Source: Blastobasis lacticolella
Lineage: Eukaryota > Arthropoda > Insecta > Lepidoptera > Blastobasidae
Length of the DNA stretch: 64,000 bases
Assembly: GCA_905147135.1 (NCBI GenBank)
Contig: LR990054.1
Location: 15,041,001-15,105,000 of the forward strand
Reading direction: 5' to 3'
This document shows, piece after piece, positions 21,242 through 30,609 of this stretch. The notes below the pieces were generated by a model. That model was not told the origin of the DNA. It saw nothing but the letters and a program-made list of their open reading frames with translations, and searched no databases. Both the position numbers and the translations under genes were made by a program. The first letter of the stretch is position 1. Every line of letters starts with the position of its first letter.

Positions 21242-22379
21242 TGGTACTTTGGGAAAAATTATGGTAGTTTCAAAAAGCGTCTTACACGGATATTGTTTGG
21301 TCTGAGATAATATCAGAACTTTTGTATTTCCGTTAAATAGATTTAGATTCTTTTGCAAAATTTAAAAATGTTATTATGTATTACAAAATTTCGTCCCGGT
21401 CAAGCAAGCAAGAGGGATACAAAATACTAAACTGGCTGGGTGGAAGTGCGACCATAAAGTTAGTACCTATGGGTAACCTTAACTCGAGTAGAGATAGTTT
21501 TCATGAGTACTTCATCTCGCTCGCTCACGTAAGAAGTGACAGAGGCGAGCGAAAATGAAGTCACGTAGCGGAAAGATGTGAAATTATGAAATTATGGTAC
21601 TTTTGCGTACTATAATGGAAGTACATGGTACGAACATCTGGAAAATGGTACATGTACCATAATTATGGTACGCACATCACTGCGTTGTATATCGTCTTAC
21701 TTAAGGCCATAAATAACAAAACTGGTGATTTTCACACATTTTAAGGGTATGTTCCGGGTTTACTACCACATACCTTTATTGACGAGTAGCCCGATATTTC
21801 GACGCAGTTGCATACATCACGGTCACGGTAACGACTGGAGAGCTGCGAACGCAAGACGGTGTTAGTTAGTGATAAAGCGGCCGAAGTCCATGTACCTACT
21901 TTCGTAAAAGTTGTCTGCTATAATAACCACGTTTCTTTGACGTTTTTTAATTACCCTCATTGTGGACGAAGCATGATTGTGACTTACTTTATATTGACAG
22001 TTGTATTTTTGACATTATTTTAAAGTGACATCTATTTTAATTGCTTTGTAACCAATAAATAAATGTTTATTAGAAAAAGAAAACAAACTAAATCAATTTT
22101 TTTTTGTTATGACTTTTAAAAATGACGTTCTATGACTGATAAAAAACTTGGCATAAGCTGCCATACCTTTGCCATGCCATTTTTTATAAATATGCGGTTC
22201 GGACTTACCGTGGTCCCATTATACTACCCGAACTCGAGCTTACTTTTAAGTCACTATACACTACTGTCGCCATTAGGAAATAAAATCTGAGCTGGTTGGA
22301 AATCTTATTTCTGAGCTGAACGGACGTAAAAAATTAACAACACTGAACAAATCATTGTAAAATATTTACAATGATTTAG
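21242..22379. other. Intergenic DNA, no gene seen
   Basis: Includes palindromic ATGGTACATGTACCAT at 21645-21660, near several other ATGGTAC words (21241-21680), probably a decayed repeat. The frame at 21376-21558 is not supported. No RNA gene is visible. Confidence 0.45.
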
Positions 22380-23352
22380 AACTTAGAACTATGGGGTTTT
22401 TTCTTTTAGTGGCACCAAAGTGTAAAACTGTCCACGGTTCTGTTATGATTCCCAAATGTTTTACAGTGGGGGCACTCTTTGTTCGATCTACAATCTGCTG
22501 ATCTATGACCTTTGGCTAGGCAGTTGTAACACGGATCGTCTCGCATTCATCGTTCCGAAATTATGAGATCTTCCGAAATTTTTTGCATAATCATGACTCT
22601 GAGGTGATTATGATTAACGTCTTCGCCTAGTGAACTGAGTATCCGTAAATGTCGTTCAATTTCATTGAAGACTCTACGACAGTCAGCAATAGATTTGTCG
22701 GCTGTTTTGATCCGGTACAAAGCCGCGTAATGCGCGTCAATAATAATCCCTGGTTTATCATATCTTTCTGTCAAAGTGGAAACTGCTATCTTATAATTCG
22801 TATTCGTAGTATCGAGGCCTTCAATCGTTCTCTTGGCTTCACCTTCAAGTACAGACTGAATATATAATAGCTTGTCTACGTCGTTGATGCTTCGGCTGTC
22901 GACGTTCGAAGAGAACCCAAAACTGATGCCATTTTAAATACATTCCCATCGAATTTTGCAAGATCCATTTTAGGTAATTTCCTAGTAACACTGAGAGATT
23001 CGTTTCTATTAACGGTAGCTTCAGAGTCTTTGTTTGCTTTCCCGATACAAAAATTTTACTCTGTTAACAATTCCTCGCCTTTGATTTGAATTGTCGTATA
23101 CTTGGCCAGATCATCAGGGCACGGGTTGTTGACTGATTTATAATAATTGTGGATCTCTGATACAAACCGATCAATTGAAAACTTAAGCTTGGCCGAATGG
23201 ATACTAGCCTCGTCTGCGACGGCCTTTTCGGTCTTTAATTTTAATAACATATTAGTATGCTCGTTAATCTGCAGCTCCACATTATCTATAAGTAACCTCA
23301 ATCGTGTACGAAATACCTCCTCCATACTGAACACAACTCTCACTAAACTCAC
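22380..23352 (-). mobile_element. Bel-Pao LTR retrotransposon gag relic
   Basis: Minus-strand fragments in the order expected for a Bel-Pao gag. First is an N-terminal helical region (23352-23056). Next is the conserved KLPKMDLAKFDGN phrase, and then, after a frameshift and a small deletion, KLLYIQSVLEGEAKRTIEGL and LTERYDKPGIIIDAHY (DUF1759-like). Last is a CCHC zinc knuckle (CYNCLAKGHRSADC) near 22510-22460. The frame is broken at least twice, and no protease, reverse transcriptase, integrase or clear LTR is present. This is a dead fragment. Confidence 0.85.
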
Positions 23353-23369
23353 TCACTCACTCTATTTAT

Positions 23370-23620
23370 TTGATGTGGGTATTGCTTGCTTGACGGTGCA
23401 GTGTCGGTGGGATATTACGGGACCCACTGAAAACCAGCGTTGTGGTTCGCGGTAAGCGGCCATAACATTATGCTGAGGAGGGTCCATTTACGCTGGATGC
23501 CCACGAAAAATGCCATTGGGAACCCTATAATTGTCTCCGTGTTTTATGTACTTTTTTTGTGTTAAATGTAAATTATCATTGCGTCCTTTGTTATAAATAT
23601 TTTCTTTCTTTCTTTCTAAA
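23370..23620 (+). mobile_element. LINE 3' tail ending in (TTCT)n
   Basis: The run ggtccatttacgctggatgc, then ccattgggaaccctataatt, a tgttttatgtactttt block and a final ttctttctttctttct simple repeat is a recurrent moth LINE tail. Only untranslated sequence is present. Confidence 0.6.
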
Positions 23621-23623
23621 CAG

Positions 23624-23674
23624 AAACTGATAACTGCACTAAATACGTTGAGCTGAGATGCGAACTGTCCGACG
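23624..23674 (+). CDS. Candidate internal exon, unrecognised
   Basis: A pyrimidine tract, (TTCT)n then aaacag, gives an acceptor AG at 23622-23623. One frame stays open (CTKYVELRCELSDG) to a GTATGT donor at 23675. The frame then continues to a TAG at 23716-23718 if that donor is skipped. The other two frames stop at once. The leading 2 and trailing 1 bases would be phase-compatible with the exon at 27123. I do not recognise the peptide, and the tract comes from a retroelement tail, so this may be coincidence. Confidence 0.2.
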
Positions 23675-24038
23675 GTATGTGGGTGTTCACTGCAACAAAA
23701 TTTCCTTCGAAAACGTAGTGTAAGTAAACCTCTATTATTTTCCTATTCTATACACACGAAAACTCGTTCTAAATAGGTACACGAAGATCATGGTAACTCG
23801 CGTAATTCTACCCACACAAAAAGAAAATTCTAGGTACCTGCTCCCCTAAGGACCCTAGATCGCTACTAGACTAGCTAGCACACTAGCTAGTCTGCATCGG
23901 TTATCTCGTTTTACTCCCTTTTTTTATTTGTGTACATTATAACATAATTTTTGCATTGAATTTCTCAGTAGTACTGTCATAAACGAGTAATTAGTCTGTC
24001 GTAGAAGTAAATGGGTACCACAAACAAATATTGTAAAC

Positions 24039-24734
24039 AATGAGCAGTTTTCCAATAGGTATCTAAAGCATTCCAACCACTCACTAGATGGCGCCCCGGC
24101 TATTTTGGTAATTGATAATCGCTTGAAGTAGGTTCTTAGCAAACAGGATATAAACACTGGGTACGTTGGATTGGATAATATTGTATTCGTCAATAGTTTT
24201 CAACCATTTTCAGTTTCAGTTCAGACGACCTGAGTGGTTCAATGGTCAACATGCCGGTCTGCCACGCAAGAGGTCCCGGGTTCGATTCCCGGCCGGGCAG
24301 AAATTGAAATGATGAATTTTAATTTCTGTTACGGGTCTGGGTGTTCTATGTATAATAAGTATGTATTTAAAAGTATGTAAGTAGTATACCAGTTATCTAG
24401 CACCCATAGCACAAGCTTTGCTTAGTTTGGGGCTAGATGGCGCTGTGTGAATTTGTCCACGAATATTTATTATTATTATTATTTATTTTAGAGGTTGTAA
24501 TAATAATGGAACATAGTGCCAACTTCTATAAATTTTTCAATTTACACTTCGTTCAACCTTTAACAGTTATGTTTATATTAATAAACATTTTATTTTTAAG
24601 TTTAGTATTAGGTGGCTGCATGAAATCACTGCCACCATCATACAGATTATAAAACGATTACCAAAATTGTAAGAGCGCCATCTATTGATGCTTTTTGAAA
24701 CCAACTATCAATACCTACTGGAAAACTCCTCATT
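24039..24734. mobile_element. MITE family M, copy B, split by a tRNA-Gly SINE
   Basis: Left end AATGAGCAGTTTTCC and right end gaaaactcctcatt are inverted repeats. The body matches copies C and D. About 274 bp at 24211-24484 are a SINE inserted in the conserved caaccattttagagg sequence, with ATTTT present on both sides of the insert. Confidence 0.88.
24211..24484 (+). repeat. tRNA-Gly-derived SINE family G, copy 1
   Basis: The head (about 24225-24300) closely follows a glycine tRNA with GCC anticodon. It has the A-box region GTGGTTCAATGGTC, anticodon-arm CTGCCACGC and B box GGTTCGATTCC. The body has ttctgttacgggtctgggtg and acacaagctttgc-type text (here gcacaagctttgcttagt), and the element ends in (ATT)n. 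Other copies are at 62080-62345 (minus) and 38768-38875 (3' part). It is a retroposon and not a tRNA gene, because the acceptor stem is not complementary. Confidence 0.88.
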
Positions 24735-25007
24735 ATAATGAAACGCACTCATTAGTCACTGCTGATCAGAAAGATAGCCTTGGGCCTTACCAAGAACTTT
24801 AAAAAACCAACAAGTTCAGCACAGTTCAGTTGGGAAAGAGACAAGGTTATGTGACACGTATAGCGCTGTCTCGTTCTAAGCAGGGAAATCCCGCTTAGGT
24901 CATGCTATAAGAGCTCGAGGTAATTCCCTGCCCTTTCTTTACAATCAACTAGATAAAAATACGACGTAAACAATCACGCTTTTACGATTACGCAAGTGGG
25001 TACCAAC

Positions 25008-25641
25008 CAGTGTTCCCAAACTTACCGATTTTTCGGTATTTCTACAGATATGGGCTCTGTTCTACCGAAATACCGAAATGCAACGATTTTTCCACGATTT
25101 CAGAGTATACATGGAAATTCTCCCGATTTTACACTTTTAAGTTGGCAACCTTTTTCATTTAAGTATGTTTAATGTTATGGGGAAGCCCTCAATAGTATGG
25201 ACCTAGTGCAAAATGTTCCATATATTTCGGGGAATAACCTTGTGTCCTACGACTCGATGTTATAAGGGGCTTCCCGCTCGGGAATTTACCTTTCTTGTCT
25301 ATATAAACAAGAATTCAGATTTAATATTTTAGAGAAATAGGCTGTCTACTGAATCAATCACTGGTCTATTACATGCAAAGCGGCTCTTTAATGAACCTAA
25401 TTGTTATGACTTGGAAATTAATTCGAAGATGTCATGTGGCTATGACCAAAGAATATTGGTATAAAAAATAATTAAATTTAAATGTGATTGTTGTAAATTA
25501 ATTTGTAAGTTTTTTTTTTTAATAAATAAACGAATTTGATTGAATATTGTATTTTTTTGTCATATACCGATTTTGGGTACAAATATACCGATTTTAGCTG
25601 GCAACCCTACCGATTTCGCACTATGACGTTCGGGAACACTG
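25008..25641. mobile_element. Non-autonomous hAT element with perfect 8-bp target duplication
   Basis: The element starts CAGTGTTCCC and ends GGGAACACTG, exact 10-bp inverted termini of hAT type. It is flanked by GTACCAAC at 25000-25007 and 25642-25649. Subterminal copies of accgattt occur at both ends. A + strand stretch near 25345-25430 (SITGLLHAKRLFNEPN) may be a transposase vestige. At 634 bp it is far too short for an intact transposase. Confidence 0.93.
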
Positions 25642-26616
25642 GTACCAACAACTAATTAAAAACCTAACATTTGAGTCCCAATTCATGATGACGTATCTAG
25701 TTGTAAACATGAAATATCGTCTGATTATCAGAATTTTTCTTCTTAATCTCGTCAAATGTCCCTGCCTATGCCAAATACGATTATGCTGATACGGGTAATT
25801 ATTTTATAACAAAATTGTATGGCACACAACTTTAAGTCGATGCCTAAACGTATCAAATAAATTGTCAGATCCCAGCACCTCCACCATGCCTCCATTAAAA
25901 AATAAAATTTATGTTTAAGTGATATCAATGGCGATATACATGAATACCTGGGTTTTGTAACTCCATCCAATGATTAATGCCACATTCTAATAGGTGTTGA
26001 GCTATGGCAGACTTATAGCTCTGATTGTTTTAATGGCTTTTATATGCTTCTTTACCCGACTTGAGTTGGATTGTTTGGTTTGGCCGATAAAAGACTTCCC
26101 GCAACTGCAATCAATTTTGTACACACCTCGATGCTCCAAAGGGAATGTTTCTTTAGGTGACTTCATACTCTGCGAAATTTTCTTGAATTAAGTGAATATT
26201 GTCATTATTGAGTAGTTTAGTTTTGGTTTTAGTGTTGAGTATTTACTCAACATTCCACCAATTTTATCAGTCACTCCTTCGAGATATGGCAGGTAAGCAA
26301 CGATATAATAGTTTCCATTAAATCACAACCAGTTATTCTTTTTGGACATAGGTGTACCTATGATAATAGATGCAAGTAACTAAAACAATATTTAGTCAAA
26401 TACTTAACCGCAACCCGAAGACCTCGTTACTAAATCATTTAACATCGTTTTTTTATTTAAGTACGACTAAGTGATAATCGAGAAAAAATCATAAAACAAA
26501 AGCGTTCGGCCGCCATCTTCGTAACGTCCACCACTACAGAGTTGTACGACATGCATTTCCATATTCTGGAGATCAAAACCTATCCATGTGTGTATGACGT
26601 GGGAATAAAGCGGCAC
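25642..26616. other. Intergenic or intronic DNA, no gene seen
   Basis: AT-rich. Frames at 25752-25970 (minus) and 25994-26191 (plus) have no homology I recognise. A minus-strand tract here has been left unassigned. Confidence 0.4.
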
Positions 26617-27118
26617 AATGAGTAGTTTTGCAATAGGTATCTAATGTATTCCTAATCACTCGCTAGATGGCGCCCCGACAATTTTGGTAATTGAAGATCG
26701 CTTAAAACATATACTTAGCAAAGGGGATATAAACACTGGGTACGTTGTTCTGGATAACATTGTATTTATCATTAGTTTTCAACAATTTTAGAGGTTTTAA
26801 TAAATTATTGCAAACAAAATAAACATTAATTTGACTGAGTCAGTTCATATCATGGACGCTAGGATTAATAATGGACTTAATTCAAACATGAAAGGTTTCT
26901 ATTAAAATGGAACATAGTGCCTACATATATAAATATTTGTTTTACATTTCTTTAAACCTATTAAAGTTATATTTATATTTATAACTTTTAATTGTTTGAG
27001 TTGACTGCATGACATCACTGCCACAATCATACAGATTTAATAAGAACGTACCAAAATTGTGGAAGCGCCATCTATTGATGCTTTTGAAACCAAATGACAA
27101 TCTGGAAAACTGCTCATT
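26617..27118. mobile_element. MITE family M, copy C
   Basis: Left end AATGAGTAGTTTTGC and right end ctggaaaactgctcatt. The body shares agatggcgccccgacaattt, ataaacactgggtacgttg and atggaacatagtgcctac with the other copies. Its right end stops four bases before the candidate splice acceptor of the exon at 27123. Confidence 0.85.
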
Positions 27119-27122
27119 ACAG

Positions 27123-27343
27123 CCTTGCATCAGCATCCTGGCAGTCGACCGTTACTCCAACAAATATTGAAAAGGCAGGTACAGCTGACTTGCGACTGCG
27201 CCGTCTCTGGCCCTTATAATATCGACCGAAACCGACAGTTTACCACACTAGCTGAGCTGGCGCGGCAGAGGGGTCAGCTGGCTCTCTACAAATTGGAAAA
27301 TGTAAATGGACCTTTAGTCTACAGATCAAGCAAGGACCAATAA
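27123..27343 (+). CDS. Candidate terminal exon, unrecognised
   Basis: After acceptor-like cattacag (AG at 27121-27122), two bases plus 72 codons run to a TAA at 27341-27343. The peptide contains CDCAVSGPYNIDRNRQFTTL, then AELARQRGQLALYKLENVNG, and looks like ordinary protein sequence with balanced composition. I do not recognise the family. Only a vague likeness to CABIT- or SH2-like FxTLAEL segments is noted, and that is not enough to name it. It sits between two MITE copies that begin or end within 60 bp, so either it is a host exon surrounded by insertions or part of a captured fragment. Confidence 0.4.
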
Positions 27344-27344
27344 T

Positions 27345-27870
27345 CAGGTTAATGCGCCTACTACACATACCTAAATTTAGCATACTAAATTAAGAAGCAA
27401 TGAGCAGTTTTCCAATAGGTATCTAAAGCATTCCTAACCACTCACTAGATGGCGCCCCGACAATTTTGGTAATTGATAATCGCTTGAAATAGGTTCTTAG
27501 CAAACACGATATAAACACTGGGTACATTGTATTGGATAATATTGTATTTGTCAACCATTTTAGAGGTTGTAATAATAATGGAACATAGTGCCAACTTCTA
27601 TAAATATTTCTTTTTACATTTCGTTTAACCTTTAACAGTTATGTTTATATTAATAAACATTTCATTTTTAAGTTTAGTATTAATTGGCTGCATGAAATCA
27701 TTGCCAACAACATACAGATTTAAAAAAGGATACCAAAATTGATGATGAGCGCCATCTATTGATGCTTTTTGAAACCAACTATCAATACCTACTGGAAAAC
27801 TCCTCATTAGCTTCTATATTTAGAAGCTTCTGATTACACTGTTCTAAATTCAGTTACTAAATTCATTTAC
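27345..27870. mobile_element. Family W element split by MITE copy D
   Basis: The left part (aatgcgcctactacac then cctaaatttagcatactaaa) and the right part (tgattacactgttctaaatt and cagttactaaattc) match the W element at 29245-29425. MITE copy D lies between them, with AGC directly on both sides of the insert. Confidence 0.55.
27399..27808. mobile_element. MITE family M, copy D (uninterrupted)
   Basis: The cleanest copy at 410 bp: left end AATGAGCAGTTTTCCAATAG, right end actggaaaactcctcatt. It represents the family without nested insertions. Frames within it (27625-27807, minus) are not genes. Confidence 0.88.
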
Positions 27871-28214
27871 TGGTTGAAGCGTCACGAAGTCGGACTTGTT
27901 GTGAATTTGAATACCCACCAATCGGTTTTACTTTTTATTTAAATGTTGCGTTCGAAAACTACACTGCTTGACATTTATATGAAAACTAAACATGATTCTT
28001 GGCGTTAATGACGCTCTCGAATAAAGTTATACATATAAATATAAATTAAGTAATATTTATTATAAATTTGATATCTCTACAAAGCAGTGGTATGATATTT
28101 ATACTTAATTTCATTAATAAACACACAAAATCGTGTGCCTAATGTTACATGATTGAACTCACACAGTTAAATTACCAGGCAAAAATGAGTTTCTGAACAT
28201 CTATCAGAATTAAG
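27809..28214. other. No gene seen
   Basis: Remainder of family W sequence to about 27870, then AT-rich unassigned DNA. Confidence 0.4.
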
Positions 28215-28635
28215 TAAAGCGCGCTCCACATGTGGACAGTTTCGCGGGAACACGAGAATGTAGAGGGAGTATTCGTGTAGTCCCGTGCATGTTTGGCATG
28301 TCTCGTCTATTTCATAGACTAAGTAGAGATAGTTTGTTGTCGTCTCGATTCGATCGATTTTATATTTATATTCCTAGCGCTTTTTCCCGTAACATGTTCG
28401 GGGTACACTTGACCATGATCCAGGATATTAGTAGATCAAGTAATTACAGTAGAGAAGCTGCCATCACCTCTCTGACCCTGTTTACAGTAGATTACCGATA
28501 TTACACCGATGAATCGATAAAATGTCGCGCGTTTTGACACCACCACATACCTAATAGGCGAGAATGTATAGGGTCGACCAAAGTCCCGGCAAAAGTTTCG
28601 CCGGAAGTTTCGGCGAACATGTGGAGCGCGCTTTT
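28215..28635 (-). mobile_element. MITE family X, copy 2 (inverted relative to copy 1)
   Basis: Starts TAAAGCGCGCTCCACATGTG and ends with cgaacatgtggagcgcgctt. It is co-linear with 20822-21241 on the opposite strand, including the SINE-like gaccatgatccaggatatta piece. The two copies are separated by 7 kb and form a long inverted pair. Confidence 0.85.
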
Positions 28636-30609
28636 TACGGTACTGGGGAAAACGCAGCCGATCCGTATCACCGTCCGTTTCCAAAGACAACTCCAGAGCT
28701 GTGTTTCCATAGATAACTTCAGTGTTACAAGATTGGGCGCTTTATTCGTCATTCTGGCGAAATTTGGAAATATATGAAATTTTTCAAAATATCAAAATTG
28801 AAAATTGTCTAAATTGTACAATCATAACATCACAACGTTTCACGCAATTGTATTATTTTGGCGAAAATCAAATTAAATTGGTTCTTGTAAATTGGAACTG
28901 TAAATTGTATCAACCAACCGAGCTTTGGTACATGAAACTCTTGGTTTTGGCTTTTATATAATGCATTGAAAAAGCAGAAAACTTTCCCACAAAGCATTAG
29001 ATATTTTGTACATATCAGGGACAGCCCGTGGATTCAGCCAATATATACTATCTCTTTAGATTCAGCAATTAATTCAGTACATATTACAGTAGACCTCCAT
29101 GGCAATGGCGAGTGGATGCGTTTTCAGTGAGTTCGTCTATGCGTGATTTCCATAGAAACCGATGACAGCTCAAAGAACTTTGTGTCACGCACTAACGTAC
29201 GTCACGCACAACCGGGCGGTGCTGCGTTCCAGTGTGCGAAGCCTCTTAGTTACTAAATGCTATTACACCTTCCTAAATGCGTTTCTAATTAGGCTACTAA
29301 ATTCAGAAACCATACGTTCTTCTAAATTTAGCATCCTAACTTGGTAAATGCAATTACATTTGACTGAATTCAGTAACTGAATCATTTAGTCTACTGAATT
29401 TAGGCGTGTGTAATAAGCGCATAAGAAACATTTTTTTTTTACTGTTGAGAAAGTCTATAGGACAGTATTCATAATGCCTTACAAAAACTCTATACCTTGT
29501 CTAATATGGGATGATAATTTTGACAGATCACAGTAGGGATGTGGGTGTGTAAAATCGTTAATGAATCTATTCGATTATCGATTATCATTCTCATAGAACT
29601 TGGAATCGATAGTTGCATGGTTATGCTATACGTATTATACAAAATAAACTATTTATTTTCTTCTGAATTAATAGTTTATTAATACGACATTAAAAACCCT
29701 TCTACAACGACGATTATGACACGTGCGTATTTCTATTCGGTCAGTCATCCTATTACGTAGAATACGCGTGACTCGAAATTGTTGTTGTGGAAGGTCACTT
29801 AAGGTGAAATTCAAATAAAGAATAAGAGTTTAGTTACAAAAAATAATAAGGTTACCTAAATGTTAATTTTAAATATTCGATTATATTATATCAATATCGA
29901 TTTTTGATTGTCTGTTGTTATACTTTATTCCTGGCACTTCACTAAAGGGGCGGGGCCTGTCTATGAAGTACGACATTTTCCGTAGTACATTTTACCGAAA
30001 TAAAACACAAAACTTCATAGGCGTGCGCCAAAGACCAACAATTAGTGAGCTGTCAAAATTATCATCCTATTTTAGACAAAGCATATATGGTACGTTAGTT
30101 AGATAGTCTCTGCGAGTTATGAAACGTCACTGTCGGTGTCATTTTTTGAAATCTTTCAAAGTATTCTCTTTTTAGGCAAGGCTTATTTTTTTCTATTTAA
30201 GTATTAAAATTATTGTGATTAATATGTAAACCTCGGGATAAACCTCGCTCAACGCGTTGCTGGGTGATACGCTGCTAACCGAAATCCAACAGGACAGTGA
30301 CAAATAGCTGTTTTGAGATCTTTAAAAATGTACTCAAACTGATAGATTTTTTAAGTTTAGTGCTGCTACCGCCATAGAAGTTCCTAATGTATGCTATGGC
30401 AACGCTACCTCGTCAAACTGCCAACTCCTTTCATCGTTTTATGCTCCACGGACCAATAAGTTACATACCCTCGCTATACGTAGGTTAAGGTCAAATTGTC
30501 AAAAAAATATTTAATCTGTGGGTTCAATTGTCATGGTGTGTAAAGGTTGATTTTGTTTTTGTAAAATTTATAATATATTTTTCGATTGAGTATCCTGGGT
30601 ACAGGAAAC
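28636..30609. other. Upstream region of LETM1 with family W copy
   Basis: A family W element lies at about 29245-29425 (acatttgactgaattcagta and gtgtgtaataagcgcat). Otherwise this is AT-rich DNA. LETM1 transcription presumably starts between about 30400 and 30605; no TATA box can be assigned with confidence. Confidence 0.4.

Noticed and set aside
24225..24300. tRNA-Gly gene
   Set aside because: Head matches tRNA-Gly but the acceptor stem does not pair, and the sequence continues into a SINE body found at two more sites.
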